From Iris pallida (lineage: Eukaryota; Streptophyta; Magnoliopsida; Asparagales; Iridaceae): DNA of 64,000 nucleotides. Shown here in pieces: positions 21,600 to 34,373 of this stretch. The translations under genes were made by a program, and so were the position numbers. The notes under the pieces were generated by a model, which was given only the letters and a program-made list of their open reading frames with translations, was not told where the DNA came from and searched no databases. The stretch lies in the NCBI GenBank assembly GCA_029216955.1, contig JANAVB010033217.1, positions 1,437,059-1,501,058 on the forward strand. The letters are read 5' to 3'. How positions within the stretch are numbered: position 1 is the first letter of the stretch; each line of letters begins with the position of its first letter.

Positions 21600-22800
21600 T
21601 AAATCAATACCAAGAGAAATGCAAAGAAAAATCTTTAAATTGAGAAAAAATGACGATGATGGAACTTTAAAGAGACACTATGATAATTGTTATGGTAAGG
21701 GCTTAGTTAATGCTAGACAAATACAATTAAACACTGATGCTCAAAAATCTTCAATAGAAACATTTACTTATTCGGCTACTCGTAATAAAACTAACTTAAT
21801 AAAATATATTACTTATGATGAACAACATTTTATATTTGGTAGGAGTGGACTCTATTATGATTATGCAAGTAGAACACTAAATTATTGTTTTACTAAAGTT
21901 TCTAGATCTAGTATTAGAGAAAAAGATATTAAAATATTTGGAAAAGAAAAAGCAGATTTGAAACAAAGTTCTAAAAATATTAGTATTTATTAACTTCAGA
22001 TATATGGACTAGTAAACAAAATAATTCTTTTATTTGTATCACAACGCATTATTTAGATGTGAAATGTTTTTTACAAAAATGAATTCATTGTGTAAGACCG
22101 TTGAAATTTTTGCATACTCGATTGCAATCGACGAAGCCATGTTACAAGTCTTACGTGAATATAACATTCATAATTAAAAAAAAATTAATTTCTTTCGATA
22201 ACGATAGTAATAATACTCGTATCAATATTTTGAGAAATCAGTTTCTGACTATATTAGAAGGATAACTTTTACATGTAAGATGTGCGTGTCTTGTCATATT
22301 GTTAATTTAATTGGCAAAAATGCCTTTTAGAAAACATTAGAACACGTCTAATTAGTTTGAACACTTCACCAAGTAAACAACAAACCAAGTAAACAACAAG
22401 AGTTTAAAAACATTATGTACACAATATAATTTAAGATTTAGAAGACTTGTTAAAGATGTACCACATATATAAAATTTTACATATTTAATGTTGAAATCAT
22501 GTATTAAATATTAAAAAGTTATTACACTATGTTAATGTAAATCCAAGTAGTGATTACCAAATAACCGATAATAATTGGATATTTTCTACTTCAAAATTTA
22601 AATTTTTAGAATTTTTTTTTACAATATTACATCTATTTTATCCGGACTTTACTATCCAACTTCTCATTTAGTTTTAACAAAGATCATTAATAATTTTCTT
22701 TTATTTGCAAAATATAGAAAAGCTTTTTGTTTGGATTATGTCATTTCTAAAATGGAAGTAATTGTTTTTAAATATTGTAGTGAAATACCTTTTTTTTATA
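21600..22800 (+). pseudogene. hAT transposase pseudogene
   Basis: First open part, 21619-21993 (124 residues), includes the second half of a BED finger (DDDGTLKRHYDNC) and the loop QIQLNTDAQKSS usual after it. Next, in other frames and with stops, come TSDIWTSKQNNSFICITTHY followed by LDV (about 21998-22060), YSIAIDEA (about 22113), and LLHVRCACLVI...NLI-like (about 22268), which are in order the conserved TSD.WTS, FSI..D.AS.N and LLH.RC..H..NL blocks of hAT transposases. Several stops and frame shifts show that it is inactive. Confidence 0.65.
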
Positions 22801-23059
22801 TACTGTTTGAGTGCAGTTTTAGCTCGTAAAAAAAATTAAACGACGTTATTTGTTAGATGAGTTTTACTGAATGTTGACGTAAGTAGTCTAAAAATATAAA
22901 GAATGTTTAGATACTATAGTTAGTTTATATGAAAAACGTTATATCGAACCGACCCATGCCTTTCATTAAAGGTAGTACTAGTTCTGGTTTAATGTGTAGG
23001 TTATTTCATGCTACGAGTATACTAAAAAAAAGAAACAAAAATAATCATTCCTTCCAACT

Positions 23060-24560
23060 CAAGAATTGTCCTTATATTTAAACTCTTATGATGAAGATGA
23101 GGACAAATCTGGATCGAGTTTGTTGGAAAGGAATAAGAATGCACAGAAGGCTGATGAATTCATAAAGATTAGTGAAATGATGGAAAAAGGTGAAGATGTT
23201 GACTTTACCAGACACAAGGATGGCTCGTTGAGACTACATGGAAGGCTATGTGTCTCGAAGGATGAGGAGCACCGAAAGAAAATCTTGACGGAAGCTCATT
23301 ATGTTAAGTATTCGTTGCACCCGGAAAGTACAAAAATGTATACAGATTTGTGTACGACCTTTTGGTGGCACGAAATGAAAAGAGATTTTGCCCTATTTCT
23401 CTCATGATGTTTGGCTTATCAGGTAGTCAAGGTAGAACACCAGAGGCCCAACGAAAAGATGCAAAATCTCGCCATACCAGAATGGAAGTGGGACCATATA
23501 ATGATGGATTTTAGTTGGTTTGCTGAAGATACAAGGAGGAAATGATGCGATTTGGGTCATCATGAATTGATTAACCAAGCCAACATATTTCATCGCAATT
23601 AAAATTTCTTGGAATTCAATTGGTTAGCCCAGCTATATTTGGATGAAATTATCCGATTACACGGAGTGCCAGCCTCAAGAGTGTCGGATCATGCTGGAAG
23701 ATTTGTATCACATTTTTGGAGCAATTTACAGTCATCTATGGGAACACAATTGAAATTTAGTTCTGCATACCATCCATAAAACGGATGGTTAGACTGAGAG
23801 GGTAAATTAGGTCCTTGAGGACATGTTGCAGCTTGCAATAGATTTAAAAATAAGTTGGGACACTCATTTGTCGCTAACAGAGTTTGACTACAATAACAAT
23901 TATTAAGCGAGTATACATAAGACACCGCATGAAGCATTATACGGGCAAAAATGTCCGTTACCGATTTGTTGGGATGAAGTCGATAAATGACAAGTACTTG
24001 GTCCGGAACTGGTTGAGCAAGCTGTTGAAAACTTCGTATGATTTTAGAGAGGTTACTTGTGGCACAGAGTCGACGGAAGAATTATGCGGATACTTATCAG
24101 TGACTGTTGGAATTCATGGTGCGCTACCATGCATGTATTTTTGAAAGTATCACCGATGCGCGGAGTTATGCGATTCGATACGGAGGAAAAGCTAAGTACG
24201 AGATTCATTGGCCCGTTTGAAATTCTGAAGCGAGTCTCTCAAGTCGCTTATCAGATCGTATACCACCAGCATTGGCTGAAGTGCACGATATTTTCCACGT
24301 CTTCCAACTATGAAAGTATGTGCATGATCCAAGTCATATGGTAGATTTCGATCTGTTAGGGCTGCAAGCAGTCTTGTCATATGTAGAGGAACCGGTTCAT
24401 ATTTTGGATAGAACGGATAAACTTTTACGAAATCGAGTCATTTCTTTAGTTCGAGTACTTTGGAGGGAATCATTCTAATGAGGAATCGACTTGGGAACTT
24501 GAAACAGATATGAAGGAAAAAGTTTACTTCGTTATTCAATTTAGGTGGATTTTTGTCTAA
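23060..24560 (+). pseudogene. Ty3/gypsy pol relic: RNase H end, integrase and C-terminal tail
   Basis: 23066-23407 is open for 113 residues: a linker, then GSLRLHGRLCV, ILTEAHYVKYSLHPESTKMY and CTTFWWHEMKRDFA, the zinc-binding start of gypsy integrase. Decayed integrase core follows ([11 protein letters not shown], then LDEIIRLHGVPASRVSDHAG and SSAYHP.NGW). Around 24170-24340 it encodes RFIGPFEILKRVSQVAYQI, the GPFEIL..VG..AYRL motif after the core, and near 24470 EESTWELE. Many stops are present. No protease or reverse transcriptase was seen to the left. It is unrelated in position to the later nested elements. Confidence 0.75.
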
Positions 24561-25900
24561 GTTTTAGGAATGAAACTTTTTGTTATTATGAAGTTCCCTG
24601 TTCCCGTTTTAGAGCACGGACGGGACTAACGGCTGAATAGCCGGGTCAGAATCAAATATTGGGGAAACCTTACAAGGAGAATCTTTACCAGGATCACGGG
24701 ATAGTGAATTGTGATCCGTTTCTCTTTATGGATTGGACTATTTACAAATGGTACCCAAGATGCAGTGGCATGCGTTTGGGGAACAAAAATTCTATATAAG
24801 GGTCACTTGCCTCGTGGTCGTTGTCCTGATAGTTTTTGATGTCGCTTTCGCTGCTGGTTTTGTATTCTTTTTCGTGAATGTTTTCGATGAATATTTTCAT
24901 GGTTTACTTTCATTGTCTTCACATTCATATCGAATCACTGAAAGAACGAGAAGAATTGTGTTGAATCATTCTTAGTGCCAATGCAGGTGCTGACCAAGTG
25001 AACCGTGCTTGACTTTGCGTGGAAGACCTCTTTCTCTCAGCAATTCACCAACAAGTGAATGATTTTGATCCTTTGACGATCCTTGATCATCATCACACTT
25101 AACAAAGAATGACTTGTTATTGCATATGGTGCTTAATAAAAGATGCTTAGTAAGAACCAAAAAATACAATGAAAGATAAAAATCACATGGCTAGAAATAT
25201 GATGCGAATCAAATTATGCTTTGTATGTTGCAATATCAAATGTTGGACAATTGATGCAAAGTCCCGGGAATTGGGCAGTGAGTATATCGGGATACGACTC
25301 GAAGAAAATTTGGTAATATAGATGACAAGTCCCTAGAATGAACAATGGGTATGCGAGCTACAACTCAAGGCAATATGGCACGATAAATGAGAACTGCGGC
25401 TTATGTACTTGTGCTCTATTATCATGCATGTTATACTTCTTTATAGCTAAGTTGCATTCACATGCGTGGTCATGGACAACTTGCGCACAAGGTATAGTCC
25501 TCGAACGGTATCCCAGGGCCACGAGAACCGATTTGACCTAGGGGAAACATAGTGCTGAAGTAGTAGCAAAGTGCTGAAGTAGTAGCACGGTTATGCAGAA
25601 ATCTTCCGGTCGGACAAGCTACCCACCTCTGAAGGGGAACCGTTTGACCACGATGTCCCATATGGTGTGTAGTCAGTAACCTTTATATAGACATGTGTCA
25701 TAGCTAACAATATCTTATGTAGACAGAGTAAGTAATATTCATAATTGAACTGGGAAGGATATCATCCTTCGGTAAGATTCACCAAATTGGTGAATAATAT
25801 GAATTGCTTATGTTTTCCTATCATAAATATGAACTACTTATGTTTCCTATCATATGAATTGTTAATGGACCCTAAGACAAGATAACAAGATCACCAATCA
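24561..25900. other. Probable retroelement DNA without recognised coding
   Basis: Directly follows the gypsy pol end, so it may include its LTR. A short tandem repeat AGTGCTGAAGTAGTAGCA occurs twice at about 25551-25588. No gene seen. Confidence 0.35.
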
Positions 25901-28900
25901 ATATTATAACTTTCATATTATTTACTACTTTTGATTTATGGTGAGATTGGTTATGGTTGCTCATTAGTACACGTCAATGTACTTATTGTCACTATCATAT
26001 TATAGAATAAGAATATTTTAGACTTTTGAGATTTATAATTATTTATATCATTTAATTATTGATTTGTGTTAGTGACAAATTATTGTAAACCATATAGCTA
26101 TTTAACTATTGGATTAGATGATTAGTCATGACCAAGGTAGACTTAACTAGAGAGACTAGACTCTATTCAAACTAATTTCTTTGAGTTGGTTAATCTCTAA
26201 TTTGACTAGTAAGTCACCTAGAATTTTAAGGCTAAAACATCTAATTAGAGAAGACCTTTCCTTTAGAACTTGTCATGACAAGTTAGAGGGGCCTTCTAGA
26301 CTTTCCTCTAACCAAACCATAACCCAAACCCAAATAAATGTGGTCGGCCATGCCACCCTCCCTTGCCTACATAAGGAAACACTTCTTCTTTTTCCTCCCA
26401 TTTTATTTCTAGCCCTAATTTAGAAGTTCTTTCCCAAATTCCTCCTACACCCAAATTGTCTCCAAATCAGTCCAAATTAGTCTCATTCTCTTTCCCTTGG
26501 AGAGAAGAAGGATCTAGAAGCAAGCTTGGAGGGATTAAAGCAGTTGGAGCTTGAAGGACTTCTAGATCTTGAGACATTTGTATTAGAAATCCATCTCCCA
26601 ATAGGTATATGCAATCTAAACCCTTACATTTCCATTAAATTAGTGTAGAGACATTTATTAGGGACCTTTATGTATTAGGGTTACCATTATTGAGGAGTTT
26701 AGGCTCTTCTCTTCCTATTTGAGGGATTTTCCCCTTTGCTTTTGGCTCAAATTAGGGAAAATTCGAGAATATAGATTCTAGGGTTTGTAAATTGGTTCAT
26801 TGGGTCATGCTAATGATTTAGGATATATGGGTGAGCTTAGGGTCAAATTTGAATCTATTTGGAGTGCGTATTATGGATGTATCACCACGTGTTGGATACG
26901 CACATCAAGTGTTTGACAAAATGATCAAAAGAGCACCCATGCTCTAAACTTCAGTTTTGAATCATGTTTTAGGTTTGCATTGCTACGAGTTATCAATATT
27001 TTGATTATCTAGTGATTTAGAGTGGATTTGATATGTTGAATGTTGATTGGGGTTTTGGGAAATATAGAGCCCTGTTTTGATGTTTATGTGTGCTGTTGAT
27101 ACTGTCTTTATGGCCCAGTCCCATCTCATTGTGGTATCAGTCCATATCATGTTCAGTTTTATTAGTTTCAGTCCCATGTTCATCCAATTATTAATGCATT
27201 AGTTATAGGCTTGCTTTAGTGTCATTCATATATATTGGTTCAGTCCTCATGAGGACTTTAAGTATCGGTCATCTCATTATGATTAGATATCCCATATTTT
27301 CAGTCCACAGTTGCTATATGTTCAAACCCAGTTTCATGTTCAGTTCACTGTATTTTATATGTTCAGTCCATGCCACTTGTTCAGTCCCTTAGTACTTATT
27401 CAGTCCCCAGATCATCATTATTTTTTCATTCTATTTAATGAACAACCATATACCTTCACTTGTTCAGTCTTACATTATCTTCATGAGATCAGTCCCCTGT
27501 CCTTTTTCGACTTGTTCAGTCCATTTCCTCATGGCCTAGTCCCTTAGCTATGTCAGTCCACAATATTCATAGGTTAAGTCTCAGTTTAGGAAGGACTTCA
27601 ATGTTTTAGTCTCTTTATACTGCATCCTATTTTGTTAGTACCAGTCAATTACATTATCATATATCAGTCCTTTAGTTACTACATTATCAATTTGGATTTC
27701 GTTCAGTCTCTATTTGAAGTTCAGGCCATTTTGGTCCATTCATGGTTCGGTCATTGAACTTATAATTCACTTCCTATCCTAAAGTACCCTTTGTTCTGTC
27801 CAGTCCAGTCCATTAGCATTAAGTTCAGTCCCCTGTTTCACTTGGGTATCAGTCATGTGAAAGGGAAAGATTTGGGATGGAGTATAGGCTCGGGTTTCAT
27901 TGTATTGATGCTCAGTCTTATTGAAGAGAACTTCACATCCTTTTCCAGTTTACTTATCCATATTAGTTTAGTTCTCCTTGATTCAGTCACTGACCTGCAC
28001 TTCACTTTTTTCCCATTATATAGGTTCAGTTATATTGGTATCACTTAGGGTGCAAGCTAAGTTCCAGTTACACTTATTGTCAGTCCTAGTTTTCCAAATG
28101 TTTCAGTCCATGTTTCACTAATGTCCAAATATTCATCTTTGATTATGTCCATATATCATAGTTTCAGTTTAGAGTGAATCTTACCTTGTATCAGTCATGA
28201 TACTTGTCTCAGTTCATATAAACTGAGATATCTAGGTTGAGTTTGGTTCCTATTAGTAGAAGGTCAGTTAGAAACATGGATTGACAATGGTAGGGGTAAG
28301 ATAGTATCTTAATTGAGTGAATAGTATATGTATGGGTTGAACCTAGGATTGAGATATGGTTTTGATACCACATTATCCTAGCTAACTGGAATAGTCTATT
28401 TTAACCAAACCCCAGAGTTGACCAGTATACCAAGTTGACCTAGTTTGACTTCTCTGGCCTAGAAGTGGCCTAGCAGCATATAAATAATGCAGTTAAAATA
28501 ATTGTTTACTCTAAGAACACTTTGTAACCTTGTAAATTCATAATAGGTCTTTGTGACGCCAGTTCATATATCGATACACAGTTGTTGCTCACGATATTAG
28601 ACGAGTACATTCTCTGATTGTTTTCATCATGATAGTATCTATATTGCCTGTTCTAGATTACTTTACTTGATGCTGACATATTGTTAACATGTATTGGTAT
28701 TATATGGATCTTATCATGAGATGTTACCTCCTTATCGGGTACATCGATTATTTTATGTTCATGTACTTTATCATGTACATCGTATACTCCTTGTATTCGT
28801 ATTATTCATGTACTCTCATATGCTCCAATATACTCTCAAGTTCTCATATGTGCTTCATGTATAAATAATAATCATAAACGTAACGTATCGTGATCGGATC

Positions 28901-29142
28901 CTAGTGTTGATTGGGACGGGAGAGTAGAAGTAGCTATGTGATTAAATCCCTCTAGTGTAATCATGTATATGTTGATTATACCTTCACGTGTAATCGAGTT
29001 ACCGTAGAATAATCATGTACAACCTAACATAATTGTCTTGTGCTCTAATCACGTATATTTATTACAGTTTACATATTCTCTATTCTATTCATGTACTCAG
29101 TTTCCTTATCTGTATTTCATATATTCCTGTTGTCACGTCTCA
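25901..29142 (+). mobile_element. LTR-like DNA, plus orientation, related to the LTRs of element C
   Basis: Shares AGACGAGTACATTCTCTGAT (about 28598) with the inverse of C at about 41090-41110, and the string of TTGACC/TTGACT clusters at 28410-28450 matches the inverse of 41255-41400. 26900-28200 is full of TTCAGTCC-type strings, as is the inverse of C around 40300-41100. A promoter-like stretch lies near 26360-26400. Borders not found. Confidence 0.5.
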
Positions 29143-29390
29143 GAACCAGAATACTAGCAAGTAGGGACGGACCAGGCCAGCTACGTATTCTAAAGTACTT
29201 CAGTACCCCGAAATAATGTATAAGCTGTATATATATGGGGGTTACTACTACAATCCAACAGTCAATCCTAGGTCAAGCAATCCTAGGTATCTCAATCACA
29301 TGCAAATATGCAAAGTATGATCATCAGACATAAAATAGTAAAACGTCCCAAACTATATATACATGGATGATCATGAAGCTAGTAATTGTA
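29143..29390 (-). mobile_element. Fragment of a B-type LTR
   Basis: Begins TGTCACGTCTCAGAACCAGA and follows element B's LTR from its low-coordinate end (GCCAGCTACGTA, TCTCAATCACA, GATCATGAAGCTAGT) for about 250 bp, then the similarity stops. Confidence 0.6.
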
Positions 29391-29666
29391 ACTCCACTTC
29401 TCGATTTTGAGAAAATAAAATTTGATTTTAATAATAGCAATTGATTTATTTGGGTTTCAAATAATAAGTTAATTTTTAAAAATAAATTTTGGTTATCTAT
29501 TTTGGAGGGAATTAAATTTTGAGCAGAATTTTCAAATTCAAAGTTTGTTATAACCAAATAGTGGATCCCACTCAATTTTAGAAATATCCTAACTGAATTC
29601 TTTAGTTTTCTGCAATTCTTGAAAAAGGTGAGGGTCTTTTCGCTTAATTAATTAAGAGGGGGGGCT
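29391..29666. other. A+T-rich DNA
   Basis: No gene seen. It ends in AATTAATTAAGAGGGGGGGC, a polypurine-like run. Confidence 0.35.
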
Positions 29667-32635
29667 GTTATGTAAATCGGGATTGAGCGGGGGAGGGGGG
29701 GTAATGTGCAAAATGCACATTCTCTTTATTAACCAAGTTGCAGAGGAGAGAGAGTATTCTTCTCTCATTTCTTCTGAAGTTTTCGAGAAGGGTTCTTCTC
29801 CAATCTCGTCGGCTCTGAAACCCTAACCCTAAATTCCTCCGGTGATGATGATGACGGCATCCGAAGCTCTCAGCGGAGGATGATCGACGGATCAGTGTTC
29901 TGCTCTCCCTGACGACGAGATCTCGGCGAGCCGGCTGTGCGTGGCTTTCCCGGCGACGACTGCGTGCAACCACTCCGGTGGCGGAGGCTCCACCACAGCG
30001 GCGGCAGGATGACCCCCTCTAGCGGCATCGGCGACCTTCTCTACGACAAACGACGAGCGGCGACGGTACGTGATTCGGCTCTAGCGACTGAAGACAACCG
30101 TTGTTCTACTCCGTCCGCAAGCCTCCGTCGGCGGTGATCGATCGAAAGCCTGTTCTTCTCCGACGACAACGATAGAGATAAGTTTCACTTTCTCGATCCT
30201 TTTTGTTGTGTCGATCGATCAGATCGAAGAGGATTGGTTGATCAAATTGTTTTGGTGTCGGCTGTACTCACAAATTTGTTCAGTTCAAATTTGAGTATTA
30301 ATGATTTTTTTTGACCATTTGATCGATCCCTGTTCGATGTTCTTGACCTAATCCAAGGAATGAGTCAAATTAACCATTTAATCTACTCCTCTATCTCGAA
30401 CATCAGGTGTTCGTTACTTTGTCTCTGGGAAGGCATGGGCGAGTAGACAACGTTGGCATCCGACACATGGGACCGTGTCCGATTCTCCGAGATCACGTCT
30501 GCATTCCCTTCTGGATTTCCATTCTTCAGGTAACTATCTATATCAGCATTTCAGAAATTGTTATACGCCTCTGAATTTGATTTGGTGTCGACGTATCCAT
30601 TAGCTTGTGTCAGACTATAGCAGTTTTCGTGTGTACGTGACTGAGGCTTCTTCGTGTCCAGCCATTGAATTATGTTGGTGTGTGTCCGTGGAGCTATTTT
30701 GTGGTGGATATATTGTTGTAGCAGTATTCGGGTGTGTGTGACCAAGGTTGCCGTGTCCAAGCAGTGAACGTGTCCATGTATGTTGGCTGTATTTTCAAAG
30801 GCCAGAGTCGAGTGCAGAGTTCTTCTGTGATGGATTAATAATTCTCTTTTATTAAAATTCGATTTGGTTGTATCTATAATTTGTATTTAATCTTCTATTT
30901 ACTTTCTTTTGATTTACTCTATTGGATTTTTATGTGTATTCTTGAAGCCTCCAACCTTTGTTGATATAGCCATTAGAATGAAGTTGTGAGTTAGATCTTT
31001 TCTTTGAAATCTCAAGTAGAGAGCATGTTGGAACGAATAGTGTGCGTTGACTATAATTGCAGGTTGATGGGTTAATAGATTTCTTGTTATTTCAAACGTT
31101 GCTTCAATGTTGAGCTTTTGCTTGGGCAATAAGAGTTTTGAACTGCATATTATCGAAATGTTGGGTTACTGGGTCGGTTGTTATTATGGAATGGTAGATG
31201 GAAGTGTAGTGGATGGCAGTACAGGTGGAATATTGAGTAGGTTGGGTTATTTTCTAGCTTACATTTTGTGGTTTTGGGCCAAGGAGAAAGTCTGGAGATA
31301 GGTTATGGCTCGAGTGTGTTCATGGACTGGGCTAGGACAGTCCAAGAGTAGATTGATGTTATAAATGGAATGATACTCAACTTATATTCTTAATAAAAGT
31401 TTTGGCAACTAATCTTTTACTTGAACCATTTGTGTAGTTATTTCTATATATTGAAAAGTCATCTTAGTATTAATTCTATTAAATTAGTATGGCTATATAT
31501 AGGCTTGGCTCATTAAACTATTTTATTAGATAAAATGATAATATATGGCTAGATAGTTATATCTATCTGGTAATACTATTTTTTCGTTATAGTCAGTTAT
31601 ATAGTGTATCTTATAAAGAATTTATTTATAGTAATTAATTGATAGAGTTACGATTGTAAATAAAAAGTATTGGATAGATAATGTTTAGAAATTAACCAAC
31701 TTGTATCCATTAATCAGGTGGATACACAGATCAGCTTCATTACCCGTACTTTCCTGGAGCAAGGCAAGTACACTCTATGGTCTTGTACATTTTATTATAT
31801 CATGCGCTTCCTTGATTGACACACTGCGACACGACATGTTTTCTGGTACTCATGTTCTTTGTTCTTATTACTTGTACCTGGGGAGGGGAAATATACTATT
31901 TATGTGACCAAATCCAAGAAATAACTCAGGTGTGTTTAGCTTAGACCCCGCATCGTGCACGCGGCTCCTAAGCCGTACCATTCATGTGCTTTCATGTGCT
32001 TACCCCTAGCCGGTCACATACTTAGTTATATTTCAAACATTGTTCACACATGTTCAGGAGATATATCATGTACTTAGTTTCTGTGATTCCTGAGATACCA
32101 TGTTCTTTCATGTTCTTACACACTACGTTCTTTCATGTTCTTACATACCATGTTCTTTCATGTACTTATACACCATGTTCCTTCTTGTGCTTTACATACC
32201 ATGTTCCCTTGTACTTTTATATTATGATGTCTTGTTCATTACCTAGAGCTGTACTTTGCTCCGCTCCTGACTGGATAAGTTGCAGGTATGCTTGCAGGAT
32301 ATCACTCTACTTTATGGGCCAGAGCCCGGGATCTTAGCTGAGCAGGATGGGTCATGACTTAGCTTGAGGTTTCAGGTTTAGACTGTTAGCTTTACTTTTA
32401 GATATTGATTTAGAATTCATAGTACATTTCATTCCTGATGACTCATACATTTATATACATAGAATTGTGGATTATGGTGATCATTCTGGGATACGTTTTT
32501 AGATGCTGTGATTATATACTTTCATGTTTATCTGGTTAGTTTTCCCTAGCTTGGTACAGCTTACTTCGTCGTGTCTAACGACGAAGGCTGGACGTGTCCG
32601 ACTCGTGTCCGATTATTCGGGAGCGGGACGTGACA
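29667..32635 (+). mobile_element. LTR of element G (plus orientation, left border tentative)
   Basis: The right end, GAGCGGGACGTGACA at 32621-32635, is the inverse of the start of LTR E at 39597, and the similarity continues inward: GCAAC.TATC..GTCAGG near 32280 versus 62740, and the GTGACCGGCTA and TACGGCTTA blocks near 31970-32010 versus 62990-63060. A purine run precedes the proposed start TGTTATG at 29667. AAACCCTAACCCTAAA (telo-box-like) lies near 29818. G and E are thus the same family in opposite directions. Confidence 0.55.
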
Positions 32636-33600
32636 TGTTTTTAGTATTGGCCTATGCAGGTCTGTCCTAATAGTACCTAGGTATTAGTGTACTATTGGGA
32701 GACTTGATTTATATTAGGGAAACTTGAATCACAGCATTAGAAATTGGGTACATCGGGTATTTTGATATTATATAAACACTTGTTGTATTTAGGTCTAGGT
32801 TATTTTAGCAGTTTTCTGTTTTTCAGATAGTTCAAAAGTACGCGACACCAGAACAGTCGATCCACCTACACCTGAGGGTTTCGAGCTCCCATTATCTTCT
32901 ATCATTCTACTATCCCCATGGGTAGTACGCAGTTGACGAAGACATTTCAAGAGTTCCTTGACACCAGCAGGTCGTCCTTTTCCAATCCAGACTTGCAAAT
33001 GCATTTTCTGAGTTAGAGAGGACTTCTGACTTCCAGACTCTCAGACCTTGGACTTCTCCGACACCGAGCGCATATCTTGCACTGAGGAGCAGATCGAGAA
33101 CCTGGAGCTTCCACTAAAGATCATACAAATCCTTGAGAAATCGACTCCTATGAAGATTGGAGCCACCAGCCAGGAGATCCAGAATATAGCAAAGACAATA
33201 GGACGCAACGGAAAACTGAAGCTCAGGAGGAACATAAAGACTTATGACGAAGATAGCAACTACTCTGAACCCGCAGAGTGTTGCCATACTCGGACATCGC
33301 TTCTTCAGCCGCATTATCAGATTCAGACAATTGTGCTTTCTGTCGCCATCCAGGACATCGCTTCGAAGAGTGCCGCAAAAGACGAAGGCTATGCTTGTAC
33401 TGCTGATCGCCTGCTCATCAAGTCAAGGACTGCTGGAGACCGCTGATCACATTTCCCAAGGACAAGCACGAGGAGCACCAGTATCACAGAAGAAGGACTC
33501 GCCTCTCCAGATTCCGCAATCACATGGAGCATTACCGCATGGACCAGTCTACGTCAGGACAATGAAGAAGATTGAAGTGATTCCAGTCCCATAGGAAATA
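32636..33600 (+). pseudogene. Decayed gag of element G, with two zinc knuckles
   Basis: Just after the LTR comes the leader TTTTTAGTATTGGCCTATGC shared with elements B and C. Near 33317-33433 one frame reads CAFCRHPGHRFEEC and then CLYC.SPAHQVKDC, two C-x2-C-x4-H-x4-C nucleocapsid knuckles, the second with an in-frame stop. The 33048-33446 open stretch is a different frame across the same region. Upstream sequence rich in Glu/Ile/Lys may be gag remnant but is not recognisable as a gag domain. No protease, reverse transcriptase or integrase follows. Confidence 0.6.
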
Positions 33601-33649
33601 CTGAAGATAGACTAAAGATAGAAGATTTCTTTTGCATGGTTGGAAAAAC

Positions 33650-34373
33650 CATGTATCTTGATTATCAATCCAGTCTCTCCTTAGAATCCTCTTAGCACCT
33701 AGATTATTTCTTGAAACTTCTTGTTTGAAACCTTGGTTGATGTCGAAACTTACTTCGAGATATTGTTTCCTATTTCTGTAAACTTGTTTCAGATCCACAA
33801 TTTGATAATTGTTTGAAATCCATTAATCGATACCGTTTGCATATTTATCATTCCTGACCTTGTTTCCTAGTGATGGCTCCTATTTGCAAATTTTGTTTCT
33901 TTATCAAACTTCGTATTAATTGATATTTAATCGTTTCTCGAGATTTCATTTCGAAATCTTGTTCCTCATTCGAAACTTGTTTAAAGCTCCGTCCTATGCA
34001 GACATTGTTGCAAATACCTTTGAGGGTTTTGAAGATTTCGTTTCTTATTCGAGACTTGTTTTCTCATTCATGACTTTGATTTTCTAGTCGAGATTTTATT
34101 TCCTAATCACGACCTTGTTGATATTGGTTCTCTAATTGAGACCTTGTATCCTATGGGAGGTTGTTTTCCCTTCGAAATTTTGTCTGAAGTTTCGTTGTTA
34201 ATTGAGATATTGCTGAATCTTGTTTCCAGTACGGGATTTTATTTCTTATTTTGAAACTTGTCTCCTATCTAATACCTTGCCTCAGTTCATCCTTCGAGAC
34301 TTTGTTATTCCTTCGGGATAATGTCCCATATATGGAATCTTGTCTCCTATCTAATACCTTTTTTTTTAATCGG
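33650..34373. repeat. Degenerate short repeats in the non-coding tail of element G
   Basis: Strings like CGAAACTTGTTTCCTATT and GAGATTTTATTTCCTA recur irregularly about every 25-60 bp. Non-coding. Confidence 0.5.
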
